45,908 nt of DNA from an uncultured Candidatus Melainabacteria bacterium (GCA_934757275.1 CAKVLN010000011.1:1-45908); one strand, 5' to 3'. Shown: positions 16,696 to 25,876, counted from the first letter of the stretch. Notes: a model not told the origin generated them from the sequence alone. Translations and numbers: made by a program.

Positions 16696-16719
16696 AGGGT
16701 TTTCTAAAAGGAGATTTAT

Positions 16720-17487
16720 ATGAAATATTCAACTGATGGTTTACAATACCACATAGGCTTAAAAGAGGGTGATGTAGGGGAATATGTTATTCTACCTGGC
16801 GACCCAAAAAGATGCGAAAAAATCGCAAAATATTTTGATGATGCAAAACTAGTTGCAGATAGAAGAGAATTTACAACTTATACTGGCTACCTAAACGGTG
16901 TAAAAGTTAGTGTAACTTCTACTGGCATCGGAGGACCATCTGCATCAATCGCATTAGAAGAATTGGTAAAAGTTGGTGCTAAAAACTTTATCAGAGTTGG
17001 TACTTGTGGTGGAATGGACTTGGACGTTAAAAGTGGCGACTTAGTTATTGCAACTGGTGCAATCAGAATGGAAGGAACTTCTAAAGAGTATGCTCCGATT
17101 GAATTTCCAGCAGTTGCTAACTACGATATCGTAACTGCTCTAATTAATTCGGCTAAGAAATTAAACTTGCCATACCACGTTGGCGTTGTTGAATGTAAAG
17201 ACTCTTTTTATGGTCAACATAGCCCAGAATTAATGCCAGTAAATTATGAATTACAAAACAAATGGAACGCTTGGTTAAAATTAGGCTGTTTAGCGTCAGA
17301 AATGGAATCAGCAGCATTGTTTGTTGTTGCAAGCTATTTGAAGGTTAAAGTTGGCTCAATCTTCTTGGTAGTTGCAAACCAAGAACGAGAAAAACAAGGT
17401 TTAGAAAACCCTGTTGCTCATGATACAGAATTGGCTATTAAGACTGCGGTTGAGGCTATTAAAGGTTTAATCGCTGAAAAACAATAG
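16720..17487 (+). CDS. udp: Uridine phosphorylase (nucleoside phosphorylase family)
   Basis: Cleaves uridine with phosphate to uracil and ribose-1-phosphate in pyrimidine salvage. 255 aa, normal length. It shows [12 protein letters not shown] (phosphate site), [25 protein letters not shown] and [12 protein letters not shown] (the family MESA motif binding ribose). The NP-I fold also covers purine nucleoside phosphorylases. The overall match, including YHIGL near the N-terminus and the [10 protein letters not shown] stretch, fits uridine specificity. It is followed by panD 48 nt downstream, possibly in one transcript. Confidence 0.88.
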   Translation: MKYSTDGLQYHIGLKEGDVGEYVILPGDPKRCEKIAKYFDDAKLVADRREFTTYTGYLNGVKVSVTSTGIGGPSASIALEELVKVGAKNFIRVGTCGGMDLDVKSGDLVIATGAIRMEGTSKEYAPIEFPAVANYDIVTALINSAKKLNLPYHVGVVECKDSFYGQHSPELMPVNYELQNKWNAWLKLGCLASEMESAALFVVASYLKVKVGSIFLVVANQEREKQGLENPVAHDTELAIKTAVEAIKGLIAEKQ

Positions 17488-17535
17488 TTTTGTGTAAATT
17501 ATTTTTCGTGCTAACATGTTCTATGCGAGGTAGAT

Positions 17536-17886
17536 ATGTTAAGACAATTTTTAAATTCAAAAATACATAGAGCAACAGTTACAGATGCAAACCTAAATTA
17601 TGTTGGCTCAATTACGATTGACGAAGAGTTCTTAGAACTTTCTGGCATAATGGAATGGGAAAAAGTTGAAATTTTGAACATCAACAATGGCGAAAGATTT
17701 CAGACTTATGTAATTAAAGGCAAACGTGGTTCAAGATGTTTTTGTCTAAATGGTGCTGCAGCTAGAAAAGCGCAAGTTGGGGATAAAATTATTATCGTAA
17801 CTTACGCTGATTTGACGCCAGAAGAAATTAAAACTCACAAGCCAACTATTGTGCAAGTTGGGGAAGGAAATGAAATTGTTCGTTAA
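17536..17886 (+). CDS. panD: Aspartate 1-decarboxylase (pyruvoyl enzyme)
   Basis: Makes beta-alanine for pantothenate and coenzyme A. 116 aa. The proenzyme cleaves itself at Gly-Ser in YVGSITID (residues about 22-29) to make the pyruvoyl cofactor. [12 protein letters not shown] before it and [19 protein letters not shown] after it are family signatures. SD GAGGT lies before ATG. The last codons overlap a small reading frame at 17870. Confidence 0.95.
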   Translation: MLRQFLNSKIHRATVTDANLNYVGSITIDEEFLELSGIMEWEKVEILNINNGERFQTYVIKGKRGSRCFCLNGAAARKAQVGDKIIIVTYADLTPEEIKTHKPTIVQVGEGNEIVR

Positions 17887-18016
17887 TCCTTATAAACCAA
17901 AAAAGAAAAAGAAATTTACGATTGATACAAAAAATATGGGCGTAAATATTGATAAGAATGAATACTACGAGATTGTAAAATCAAACTCTGCGCACCCTGA
18001 AAAAGGGTTGCGCTAG
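17870..18016 (+). CDS. Small basic protein, unknown (possible)
   Basis: 48 aa, overlapping the panD end by 17 nt in another frame. The N-terminus is very basic ([17 protein letters not shown]), the rest mixed ([17 protein letters not shown]). GGGGAAGGA lies just before ATG, rather close. Coupling to panD would fit a translated frame, but no family is recognised. It ends in a CTAG shared with the convergent 18013 gene. Confidence 0.45.
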   Translation: MKLFVNPYKPKKKKKFTIDTKNMGVNIDKNEYYEIVKSNSAHPEKGLR

Positions 18017-18627
18017 TCTAGTATTCTTACCCCTGCGTTTGAGCCAGTGCTAAAATTGTTTAGACTATAGCCTGAACCAAATGGACCTCTAAATTCTGTA
18101 AAAGAAGAGTTGCCGTAGGTTGTTGGATAACTGCTTTGATAGAAGGAATTGTTAAAAGGGCTAGAAGAGCCTATTGATGGAGTGTATCCAGTTGTTTGTC
18201 CAACAAAATAATCCCCAATGTTTCTTAGTAGACTTGTTTTGTAATTCTGTTTCGGACGAGAAAGAATTGCGTTTCTAACATTTTCGTACCTGGAATTGAT
18301 ATCACCATTTTGAAGTGCGCCAAAGGCTTGCATTTCCAACCTTTCCAAACGTTGAATGTCGTTTTCTCGTGGGTAATTTCGATTCATAGTATATTTTTCT
18401 AATGCGTTTATGTCCGAAAAATTTGAGCAATTATGGCAAGGACTGTAATGGTTGAAAGAAGGGGTGTGATTGTAGGGACGATTATTCCAATGTGGTCTTG
18501 TTTGTATATTGTTCAAGCTTGGGTTGTAGTAGTATGGGCTTCTGGTTACAACCGTTCTTGTCGCTGCAAAGGTTGTAAGCGGACTTGTGAGAGCTAGAAT
18601 GAGCAATGATAATATTAATTTATGCAT
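18013..18627 (-). CDS. Secreted Asn/Tyr/Ser-rich protein of unknown function
   Basis: 204 aa from ATG 18627, which has GGAGG 7 nt upstream (the frame extends eight codons further from a TTG). Residues 1-21 are a Sec signal (MHKLILSLLILALTSPLTTF-AA). The mature protein has a Tyr/Asn/Pro-rich stretch with CHNC and a central helical motif, RENDIQRLERLEMQAFGALQ. Next come RYENVRNAILSRPK and a low-complexity Ser/Gly/Phe tail. The helical motif recalls the short 'RLERLE...FG' repeats of cyanobacterial-type envelope proteins; I cannot name it further. Likely periplasmic or surface. Confidence 0.75.
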   Translation of the reverse strand: MHKLILSLLILALTSPLTTFAATRTVVTRSPYYYNPSLNNIQTRPHWNNRPYNHTPSFNHYSPCHNCSNFSDINALEKYTMNRNYPRENDIQRLERLEMQAFGALQNGDINSRYENVRNAILSRPKQNYKTSLLRNIGDYFVGQTTGYTPSIGSSSPFNNSFYQSSYPTTYGNSSFTEFRGPFGSGYSLNNFSTGSNAGVRILD

Positions 18628-18712
18628 AATAAATCCTCCAACAATATTCAAACTCTCAAAAAGAGTTTTTTATATTGAGAAGGTGGGGAGTATTTGAGGG
18701 GAATTATTGAAA

Positions 18713-18831
18713 GTGAATAGGTGAATAAGTCGTTTTAATAATTTTTTATGTTTAATGCGTTTAATGAACGCATTATAAAAACAGAATTTAATACGAACTT
18801 ATTCACTTTTTCACCTATTCACTCATTCACT
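18713..18831. repeat. Heptad palindromic element, complete copy (A4)
   Basis: Left arm GTGAATAGGTGAATAAGT, a core hairpin AATGCGTT-TAATG-AACGCATT (18754-18774), then ATTTAATACGAACTTATTC and right-arm heptads CACCTATTCACTCATTCAC. The arms are reverse complements. It sits in the gap before the ferritin-like gene; an upstream ATG at 18748 lies inside it and is not a real start. Confidence 0.8.
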
Positions 18832-18954
18832 TATCTTCGTCATAGAAAAGTAGGTACAATTCTTTTCACCAATAACTTTCGCCATTCGGGCGATACAAAT
18901 TTTGTCCAACTAAATTATTATCAATCTGCGACAATTTCGCAGAAAGGACAAAAT

Positions 18955-20274
18955 ATGAGTTTTAATCCACTAAAAGAAAAAGGTATTCCAGTAGAGAAAC
19001 AAATAAGAAATTGGCATCAAATTGTTGGTAAACCTTATAATAAAACAGAGGTTGATTGTTATACAAGAACAAGACAGATTTTGATGAATGGTATTGAGGT
19101 TGAGGCGTGGGGGTTTAAACATCAATTGAACCGTTTTATGCCAAATAATAATGAAAAACAACTTATAGCACTAATTAGCCGAGTAGAAGACGCACAACAA
19201 GCGACTGCAAATTGGCTTGCACCAGCTGATCAATCGGTATTGGAAACAACTTTAGCGTATGAGCAAGTTGCAGTAGATTTGACAGCTTGGCTTGCCCAAA
19301 ATGAGCCAGATGAATACGTTCGAGAAACTTTTGATTTTGGTTTGTTGGAAGATTTTGACCACTTATATAGATATAGCCAGTTTGCTTATATGGTGGAAGG
19401 AATTAAACCAAATAGCATTGTTCAAGATAAAACAGATGTCGTTGTAGGTAGACCAACTCAACATCACCACAACAATAATGGTTTGAGAATTAGAAAACAT
19501 TATGATAAAGACGCTACTTGTCCGCAAACAAAAGTAAATATTTTAACTCTTTTATCAGGTGAACAACAAACGCACAATTTTTATGCAGAGCATGGCTTTA
19601 TGTATGGCGACCATATTTTAAGAGAAACTTATGCAGAAATTAAGGACGTGGAGGAAGAACACGTTACAATGTACGAATCTCTTATCGACCCAGCTGAAAC
19701 AATGTGGGAAAAACTGCTTCTTCACGAATTTACAGAGGTTTGTAATTATTATACTTGTCTAGAAGATGAAGTTGATGAAAGAATTAAAAAGACATGGGAA
19801 TTGTTCCTTGATATTGAATTAGGTCACTTGCAGGTAGCTGCAGATTTGTTCAAAAAATACGAGAAACGTGACCCAGAAGAAATTATTGGCTCTGAAATTG
19901 TTATTCCAAACAGATTTACAAGCCAAAAGGCTTACGTTAAAAAGGTTTTGAAAAGCCAAGTTGATAAACGTTTAGAAGATGAAGGACGTTTCACAACAAT
20001 TGATAATTTACCAAAGGATTGGTTAAGTTATGAAGTTCAGGCTAAACAGAATGAATTGAGTTCGCCAAGCGAAAACGCAGTTAAATTGGCATTTGTTTAT
20101 CATAAACGTGATATTACAGCTGGTGATAGGGAGTTGCGTGATAACGAACCAGAACTTTTAAGAAAAGGTTTGCAGAAAGATTTGGTTGCTGAAAATACAG
20201 TCATGCCAGACGAGTTAGAAAAAATGATTAGCGAACATAAGGCGACAAAAGCAAAACGACATAAATTGATATAG
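18955..20274 (+). CDS. Ferritin-like-fold protein, possibly two diiron modules
   Basis: 439 aa from ATG 18955 (AGAAAGGAC 7-8 nt upstream). Earlier in-frame ATGs fall within the repeat element. Three helical segments carry Glu/His patterns of the ferritin-like superfamily: EQVAVDLTAWLAQNEPDEYV with DFGLLEDFDHLYRYSQ, EIKDVEEEHVTMYESL (ExxH), and LLHEFTEVCNYYTCLED with FLDIELGHLQVAADLF (ExxH). They look like two four-helix units, about 80-180 and 265-350. The C-terminal tail is charged. Likely a cytoplasmic iron or oxygen/peroxide-related protein, which suits the rubrerythrin and anaerobic theme. Substrate unknown; no Sec signal. Confidence 0.7.
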   Translation: MSFNPLKEKGIPVEKQIRNWHQIVGKPYNKTEVDCYTRTRQILMNGIEVEAWGFKHQLNRFMPNNNEKQLIALISRVEDAQQATANWLAPADQSVLETTLAYEQVAVDLTAWLAQNEPDEYVRETFDFGLLEDFDHLYRYSQFAYMVEGIKPNSIVQDKTDVVVGRPTQHHHNNNGLRIRKHYDKDATCPQTKVNILTLLSGEQQTHNFYAEHGFMYGDHILRETYAEIKDVEEEHVTMYESLIDPAETMWEKLLLHEFTEVCNYYTCLEDEVDERIKKTWELFLDIELGHLQVAADLFKKYEKRDPEEIIGSEIVIPNRFTSQKAYVKKVLKSQVDKRLEDEGRFTTIDNLPKDWLSYEVQAKQNELSSPSENAVKLAFVYHKRDITAGDRELRDNEPELLRKGLQKDLVAENTVMPDELEKMISEHKATKAKRHKLI

Positions 20275-20283
20275 CAATAATAA

Positions 20284-20316
20284 AGGACTTTAGGTTTACC
20301 TAAAGTCCTGTTGTTT
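20284..20316. terminator. Terminator between convergent genes
   Basis: AGGACTTTAGG, loop TTTA, CCTAAAGTCCT, then a T-rich stretch. It serves the ferritin-like gene and probably grcA from the other side. Confidence 0.8.
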
Positions 20317-20357
20317 TGGTCGGAGGGGAATTTACTCCTCATCATGGACGACATGTT

Positions 20358-20600
20358 TTATTTTGAAAGAGAGGAATGGAAAGTTCTTGAAATTACGTCA
20401 TCTTGTTGTTCTTTTGTAAGTTTAATGAAGTTTACTGCATAACCAGAAACTCTTACTGTTAGTTGTGGATAATTTTCAGGGTGCTTTTGAGCATCAAGCA
20501 GAGTTTCTCTGTTAAAGACATTAACGTTTAAGTGATGACCGCCTTTTTCAACATATCCATCTAATAGATTGATTAAATTTTCTTCTTGTTGTGTTGCCAT
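20358..20600 (-). CDS. grcA: Autonomous glycyl radical cofactor (GrcA-like)
   Basis: 80 aa, corresponding to the C-terminal glycyl-radical loop of pyruvate formate-lyase. It contains [35 protein letters not shown] with the radical Gly in SGYAV, and DVISRTFH. Stand-alone GrcA/YfiD proteins repair formate-lyase cleaved by oxygen by replacing its radical domain. The usual GrcA is about 127 aa, so this is a minimal version. It could also be a detached pflB tail, since no formate-lyase body is in the window, but its own SD (AAGGAGAT) and clean start argue for a real gene. It is divergent from a CRP/FNR regulator with a shared palindrome. Confidence 0.88.
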   Translation of the reverse strand: MATQQEENLINLLDGYVEKGGHHLNVNVFNRETLLDAQKHPENYPQLTVRVSGYAVNFIKLTKEQQDDVISRTFHSSLSK

Positions 20601-20657
20601 AATTTTATCTCCTTTTTTGTTCTTTGATTTTTAACATTTTTATTATAAACTATGTTT

Positions 20658-20675
20658 AACAACATTTCTGTTGTT
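20658..20675. promoter_or_regulatory. CRP/FNR-type operator palindrome
   Basis: AACAACA-N4-TGTTGTT, a perfect 7-bp inverted repeat. It lies between grcA and the crp-family gene, upstream of the grcA TATAAT (minus strand, 20647-20642) and near its -35. The position suits control of grcA and possible autoregulation by the neighbouring regulator. Inferred. Confidence 0.55.
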
Positions 20676-20708
20676 TTTACAACGAGTGCTAAATAGAAAA
20701 GATAAATT

Positions 20709-21380
20709 ATGGAAAGATTAGAAAAATATTATAATCAGATTAAAAATTCTCCAGTATTTTTTGGAATGAATGATGATGAATTAAAAGGTTTGTTAGAGTG
20801 TTTTCATGCCAGAGTTCGCAAGTATGAAAAAGAAGAAATGATAATAAGACAAGGTGACATGATTTCTAATATCTATTTGATTCTAGATGGCGGAGTTAAT
20901 ATTGAAAAAGATTCATATTGGGGACGACGTATTATTATTTCAAGATTAGGTAAAAACCAGAACTTAGCTTTGTCATTTGTCGGGTCAAAAAATGTTGAAT
21001 CAAGTGTTGATGCTATTACTGTTGAAGATACTTTGGTGCTGATTTTGAGCTACGAAAAATGTACGTCAATGTGTCAAAATGCTTGCACTAGACACAAGGT
21101 TTTGATTAATAATCTCTTTCAAATTCTTTCAAAGGAAAATATTGAACTTATTCAAAAAATCGAAAATGTTTCTCAAAAAACAATTAGAGATAAGGTTTTG
21201 ACTTTCTTATCTAATGAAGCTCAAAAAAATCATTCTAATAGTTTTAACATACAATTCAACCGCCAAGATTTGGCAGATTATTTGAATGTGGACAGAAGTG
21301 CAATGAGTTTTGAACTTTCTAAATTGCAAAAAGAAGGTTTGATAAAATATGATAAAAATCATTTTGAGCTAATGTCCTAA
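20709..21380 (+). CDS. CRP/FNR-family transcriptional regulator
   Basis: 223 aa. The N-terminal cyclic-nucleotide-type beta barrel (about 15-125) holds IIRQGDMISNIYLILDGGV. The C-terminal winged helix shows DLADYLNVDRSAMSFELSKL (about 185-205). Three closely spaced Cys (CTSMCQNAC, about 118-126) sit in the sensory end. They could bind a cluster or heme-type ligand, as in redox-sensing family members, though not in the canonical FNR position. The divergent grcA and shared palindrome suggest an oxygen- or redox-responsive switch on the glycyl-radical repair gene. The ligand is unknown. Confidence 0.85.
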   Translation: MERLEKYYNQIKNSPVFFGMNDDELKGLLECFHARVRKYEKEEMIIRQGDMISNIYLILDGGVNIEKDSYWGRRIIISRLGKNQNLALSFVGSKNVESSVDAITVEDTLVLILSYEKCTSMCQNACTRHKVLINNLFQILSKENIELIQKIENVSQKTIRDKVLTFLSNEAQKNHSNSFNIQFNRQDLADYLNVDRSAMSFELSKLQKEGLIKYDKNHFELMS

Positions 21381-21781
21381 TCGGTATTGCTATTTTTTAA
21401 ATAACTTTCAAAGCTTTTGTCTTCAACTTTGTAGCCACAACCTTTGTGCAACTTGCCAGCGTAAGAAATCTTTTTTGCTGGATAATTTCTGCACATCTTC
21501 AAACGCTTGTCATATACAGAGCATAAACCTTCTTCGGTTACATATTTGCAAGCAAAAATCAAATTCCCTTCTTCATCTTTTCCTCGAATATAAAACCTTT
21601 TGTAAGCTGGGAAAAGAAATTGCATAATCTTGAAATCAGTAGTGGTATAAGTATCAAAGCTATACATGTAACGGCAACATTTTCCGCATTTCAAACATTT
21701 ACCCGTAATTTTGTATTCCATTTTTTCTGGTACAAAATATGAAAGAAATTCATTCTTCAAAATCGTCAAAAAACTTAACAT
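21377..21781 (-). CDS. YkgJ-family cysteine cluster protein
   Basis: 134 aa. CLKCGKCCRY (about 28-37) and later CKYV...GLCSVYDKRLKMCRNYP give the CxxCxxCC...C...C..YP pattern of the YkgJ (zinc- or iron-chelating, UPF0153-type) family. The function of that family is not established. The stop overlaps the stop of the convergent regulator gene (21377-21380). The 5' end has no strong SD. Confidence 0.82.
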   Translation of the reverse strand: MLSFLTILKNEFLSYFVPEKMEYKITGKCLKCGKCCRYMYSFDTYTTTDFKIMQFLFPAYKRFYIRGKDEEGNLIFACKYVTEEGLCSVYDKRLKMCRNYPAKKISYAGKLHKGCGYKVEDKSFESYLKNSNTD

Positions 21782-21890
21782 TTATCTTTTAAAAACTCCG
21801 TTATTTGTATTTCTTTGATAAAATAAGATTAATTATATTATAACGCCTAAAACGTTATGTATAAAGAAGGAGTAATAGAGGGTATTATAT

Positions 21891-24035
21891 ATGGGAAATT
21901 ATAGCATTCCTAAAAATAGGAAAAGAGGATATTCTAAAAAACGAGTTATGGTCGATAACCCGATGTTGAGCTTGATAACAGGGATTGTAGTTTTTGCTCT
22001 GGGTGTGTTTTTGGCTGGCATGATTGCTTTGAAATTATATTTGATGTCACTTCCACCAATCAAAAATTTGAACACTTTAAAACCAAACATTGTAACGACC
22101 TTCTGTGCTTCTGACGGGGAGGTTATCAAGACTTTTGCTGGATATACTTATTCTAATGTTCAATTAAGTGAAGTTCCAGAGCAATTGGTTAAGGCTTTGA
22201 TTGCAACAGAGGATAAAAACTTTTATTCTCACCCAGGATATGACATGATTGGTCTTGCTCGTTCAATGGTAGCAAATGCTTTGGCTGGTCACGTTGTACA
22301 AGGTGCAAGTACAATTACTCAACAACTTTCTAGAATTTTGTTCTTATCTAACGAAAAGACTTTTACTCGTAAGATTAAAGAACTTCAAGTTGCAGCGCAA
22401 ATAGAAAAAACAATTCCAAAAGACAAAATTTTGGAAATGTATCTTAATAACGTATATTTAGGCTCTGGTGCCTATGGTGTTAAAGGTGCTGCAAGAATTT
22501 ATTTTAATAAAAATCTTAATCAGTTAACATTGCCAGAAATGGCATTGATTGCAGGACTTCCACAAGCTCCTTCTGTTTATTCGCCATATAATAATATAAA
22601 ATTGGCTGAAAAACGTAGAAATCAAGTTCTTTTGAGAATGTACAAAATGAAGTACATTGATAAGGATACTTATGAAAACGCTAAGAAAACGCCAATCAAA
22701 CTTTCAAGCATGCCAGTTATGTATGCAACAAATAAAGCTCCTTATTTCTGCGATTATGTAATGAAAGATTTGCAAAAATTAGGTTTCTCAGAAGATGAAA
22801 TCGTAAACGGCGGCTACAAAGTAGTTACAACACTTAATTACAAGGCACAAGTAAAGGCAAATGAGGCAATTCTTAAAAACTTGAATGCTTGGGGCTTGAA
22901 GAGTGATAAGAATCAAGCAGCAGTATTTTCATTTAGTCCAATTGATGGCAGAATTTTGGTTTACGCTGGTGGTAAGGATTATACAAAGAGCCAATATGAT
23001 AGAGTTACACAATCTGCAAGACCTTCTGGTTCTGCGTTCAAACCATTTATTTACACCGCTGCAATTGAAAAAGGTTTTTCACCAAACGATATGATTGATG
23101 ACTTGCCATTCAGAGCTGGTGATTGGACACCTAAAAACTATGGTAACAAATATAGAGGACCAATTCCTTTGTATACGGCATTAATGGTTTCTTCAAACGT
23201 ATGTACTGCAAGACTTATGGAATCAGTTGGGGTAAGAGCAGTAATTCAACTTGCTAGAGTTATGGGTATTACAACTCCAATTCCTTACGATTATACAATT
23301 TCTTTAGGTTCAAACAGTGTTAAGTTGTTTGAAATGACAAGAGCTTATGGCGTATTCGCAAATGGTGGCTTTAAAGTAGAACCTTATGCAATAGAAAGAG
23401 TTGAATCTTCACGAGGTACAGTGCTTTATGAGGCTAAGAAGGCTCGCTCAAGCAAAGTGTTAAATCTTAATACTGCAGCAACAATGACGGCTATTATGAA
23501 AACGGTTATTACAAATGGTACAGGTCGTGCTGCAAATATTGGAAAACCTGCAGCTGGTAAAACTGGTACAACTGATGATAGTAGAGATGCTTACTTTATC
23601 GGTTTCACTCCAGATGTTGTTACAGGTGTTTGGGTTGGTAACGATGACAACTCTCAAATGGGCGGTATCACTGGTGGTACAGTTCCAGCTCTTATTTGGA
23701 AGGACGTTATGACTGTTGCGACTGAACAATACGGCAATGCTGATTTTGAATACCCAGAAGTTGTTTTAACTCCATTTAAGGCTGCTGGTGTTTCAATTAT
23801 TCCGCAAGGCGAGGCTAAAAAGAATTTAGATGCAAAAGACAAGGCTAAAGAGGACGCACAAAAAGAAGGCAACAATAATGACACAGCCGTTGTTAAGCCA
23901 GATAGCGTTAAGCCTGCTGATATAATTCCAAAGAAAAAAGAAGTTCCAATGGTAGAGGTTAAACAGGAACGAGTTGAAGCTCCGCAAGCACAGTTTGCGC
24001 CAATTCCTGTAACTAGCGCACCAGTTGGACAGTAA
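21891..24035 (+). CDS. Class A penicillin-binding protein (PBP1A type)
   Basis: 714 aa, bifunctional peptidoglycan synthase. A cytoplasmic basic tail (NRKRGYSKKR) precedes one TM helix (about 27-55). The GT51 glycosyltransferase follows with E107 in TEDKNFYSHPGYD and GASTITQQLSR. The transpeptidase has SAFK (381-384), SSN (434-436) and KTG (557-559). The C-terminal about 100 residues are a disordered Lys/Glu/Pro-rich tail (AKKNLDAKDKAKEDAQKEG). All catalytic motifs are intact. SD AAGGAG is followed by ATG 21891 after some spacing. Downstream is a heptad element, with no clear terminator. Confidence 0.95.
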   Translation: MGNYSIPKNRKRGYSKKRVMVDNPMLSLITGIVVFALGVFLAGMIALKLYLMSLPPIKNLNTLKPNIVTTFCASDGEVIKTFAGYTYSNVQLSEVPEQLVKALIATEDKNFYSHPGYDMIGLARSMVANALAGHVVQGASTITQQLSRILFLSNEKTFTRKIKELQVAAQIEKTIPKDKILEMYLNNVYLGSGAYGVKGAARIYFNKNLNQLTLPEMALIAGLPQAPSVYSPYNNIKLAEKRRNQVLLRMYKMKYIDKDTYENAKKTPIKLSSMPVMYATNKAPYFCDYVMKDLQKLGFSEDEIVNGGYKVVTTLNYKAQVKANEAILKNLNAWGLKSDKNQAAVFSFSPIDGRILVYAGGKDYTKSQYDRVTQSARPSGSAFKPFIYTAAIEKGFSPNDMIDDLPFRAGDWTPKNYGNKYRGPIPLYTALMVSSNVCTARLMESVGVRAVIQLARVMGITTPIPYDYTISLGSNSVKLFEMTRAYGVFANGGFKVEPYAIERVESSRGTVLYEAKKARSSKVLNLNTAATMTAIMKTVITNGTGRAANIGKPAAGKTGTTDDSRDAYFIGFTPDVVTGVWVGNDDNSQMGGITGGTVPALIWKDVMTVATEQYGNADFEYPEVVLTPFKAAGVSIIPQGEAKKNLDAKDKAKEDAQKEGNNNDTAVVKPDSVKPADIIPKKKEVPMVEVKQERVEAPQAQFAPIPVTSAPVGQ

Positions 24036-24075
24036 AGAAGAAGTGAATGGTGGAAATGGGAATTGAAGGAAACAA

Positions 24076-24225
24076 GTGAATAGGTGAATAGGTGAATGAG
24101 TGAATAAGTTCATTTTAGTTATTTTCAATATTGAACTCGTTTTTAATTGAATATATTTAATACGAACTTATTCACCTATTCACTCATTCACTTATTGACT
24201 TCAATCCACTTTGACCTATTCACTC
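24076..24225. repeat. Heptad palindromic element, complete copy (A5)
   Basis: Left arm of four heptads (GTGAATAGGTGAATAGGTGA and on), a diverged core, then ATTTAATACGAACTTATTC and right-arm heptads to about 24200. An extra GACCTATTCACT lies further on at about 24213-24225. Confidence 0.8.
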
Positions 24226-24247
24226 CATCGTAATAAAAGGAGAAACA

Positions 24248-25135
24248 ATGAAACTAGAAGAAATAAAAATAACAAGTGGTGAAAACGCATATCAGACTGC
24301 AAATCTAGAGGCTAACGATAAAACAATCGACTACGAAACAAGTGCAAATCTTTCATATACTGATATTGTAACAATTGCAAAAGGTTTAGATGTAATCAGT
24401 GAGTTTTTTGATGTTAATGCCGTTGTGACGGCATCTGGTGCAGGTATTTGCGCAGTTGCATTGGGTAAATCTTTAGAAGATGCGATGTTAAAGGTTATGG
24501 ATTCTAACCCAGTAGATTTTGTGAACTCAATAGTGCTTGTATCGACTGATGTGGATAGTGATATAGCAAAGATGTTAAAATCTTCAAACAAAGTTGTTGC
24601 ACCGAGATTTACAAAGAACGCTATTGAGATTTTGGAACGCCACGAGGTTTGTTATGTAACGATTAACACACCATTAAAGGATTACAAAAAATATTTGTCA
24701 AATGATGTTAAGGTAACTCCGCTAGGAACATTAACTCAAGCTCCAAATTTGAGCGAATTAACAAAAGATTCGTTTAAAATAATGTCAAAAGTTAAACCTA
24801 CTGTTGAACAAATTGAGGACGCAGTTTTTGCTTGGAAAATTGCAAAGCATGCCGCATCTCAAGCAATTGTTGTTGCAAAAGATTTGAAAACAACTGCAAT
24901 TTCACAGGGTTTGCACACGGCATCAGTTGAATTTGCGCTTGATTATTCTTGTGATATGTCTAAAGATGCAGTTTTAGCGTCTGATATGCCAGTAACTGTG
25001 CATGATATAAATGTTGCAGCACAAGGAAGAATTGGTTTGGTAATTCTGCCTTCTGCTAATGCTGATGTGATTACAATGGTTGATAAATACAACATGGCAT
25101 TAATTACAACTGGCATGACGAATGTGTTGTATTAA
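24248..25135 (+). CDS. AICAR-transformylase-like (PurH C-domain) protein, probably non-catalytic
   Basis: 295 aa. PurH AICAR transformylase adds the last formyl carbon in IMP synthesis. Similarity to that domain is clear: GENAYQTANL near the start (family GENPHQxAA), FAWKIAKHAASQAIVVAKD (about 193-212), AVLASDMPV and MALITTGMTNVLY at the end. The IMP-cyclohydrolase half is absent, so it is a free-standing domain. The region holding the catalytic Lys-His (family KHxNPCG/KHVSPAG) reads VTASGAGICAV, and PHQ reads AYQ. Loss of these residues suggests altered or no transformylase activity, perhaps a moonlighting or subunit role. AAAAGGAG sets the start. Confidence 0.75.
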   Translation: MKLEEIKITSGENAYQTANLEANDKTIDYETSANLSYTDIVTIAKGLDVISEFFDVNAVVTASGAGICAVALGKSLEDAMLKVMDSNPVDFVNSIVLVSTDVDSDIAKMLKSSNKVVAPRFTKNAIEILERHEVCYVTINTPLKDYKKYLSNDVKVTPLGTLTQAPNLSELTKDSFKIMSKVKPTVEQIEDAVFAWKIAKHAASQAIVVAKDLKTTAISQGLHTASVEFALDYSCDMSKDAVLASDMPVTVHDINVAAQGRIGLVILPSANADVITMVDKYNMALITTGMTNVLY

Positions 25136-25159
25136 TTGAAGAAGTGAAAAAGGTTGTAA

Positions 25160-25178
25160 GTTGGGCTTTTAGCCCAAC
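25160..25178. repeat. GTTGGGCT palindrome
   Basis: GTTGGGCT-TTT-AGCCCAAC, the same type as 28683-28707. It lies between convergent genes and lacks a T tract, so it is a weak terminator or REP-like unit. Confidence 0.5.
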
Positions 25179-25186
25179 CAACAATC

Positions 25187-25759
25187 CTAAAACTTTTCAA
25201 CAAACACCTGAAAATATCCTTGCGGGTGTTCGCAAACAGGACAATGGCAAGGAGCTTCTTTTCCTATATGTATGTGACCGCATTTTCTGCAAACCCACTG
25301 TGTTACTTCTTCTTTCTTGAAAAGTGTTTCATTTTTTAGCTCTTCTGCTAAAAGCTCAAATCTATGAGCGTGGTGTTTTTCAATTTCTGCAATATTATTA
25401 AATAATCTGAAAATGTCATCAAAACCATCATTTTTGGCTATTTGTGCTGAATTTTTGTATATAATTTCCCACTCTTCTCTTTCTCCTGAAGCTGCTGCTT
25501 TTAGGTTTTTATAAGTATCTTCATAAAAGAAGGGATAAGCACCTGTAACAGTTAAATGCTCTGCGTTAGGAATATGTTTGTAAAATAATTTGGCATGTTC
25601 TTTCTCGTTTTCTGCTGTGTCAGAAAATATTTGACTAATTTGTTCGTAGCCTTCTTGTTTTGCAATTTTTGCAAAAAAAGTATAACGATTTCTTGCTTGA
25701 GATTCACCCGCAAAAGCGTTTACCAAGCATTGTAATGTTTCTGAATGTTCTAATTTCAT
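25187..25759 (-). CDS. rbr: Rubrerythrin
   Basis: 190 aa. An N-terminal diiron four-helix domain (ETLQCLVNAFAGESQARNRY, then NEKEHAKLFYKH, and AEIEKHHAHRF) is followed by a C-terminal rubredoxin-type iron site (VCRKCGHIHIG and CPVCEHPQGYF). Reduces hydrogen peroxide in the anaerobe cytoplasm using NADH-derived electrons via rubredoxin-like donors. AAGGAGAAA before ATG is a good SD. Confidence 0.95.
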   Translation of the reverse strand: MKLEHSETLQCLVNAFAGESQARNRYTFFAKIAKQEGYEQISQIFSDTAENEKEHAKLFYKHIPNAEHLTVTGAYPFFYEDTYKNLKAAASGEREEWEIIYKNSAQIAKNDGFDDIFRLFNNIAEIEKHHAHRFELLAEELKNETLFKKEEVTQWVCRKCGHIHIGKEAPCHCPVCEHPQGYFQVFVEKF

Positions 25760-25876
25760 AAATTTTCTCCTTACAGGAATATGTTATATTATTTGTAAAT
25801 ATTTTGTTATTACCGATATGGATAATGAATTTTGAATATAGTAGCAAAAAAGTTTTTTTTATGTTTTATAAGAAGT

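Noticed and set aside
18748..18954. 69-codon N-terminal extension of the ferritin-like protein
   Set aside because: It is encoded by the A4 repeat element, and a good SD precedes the ATG at 18955.
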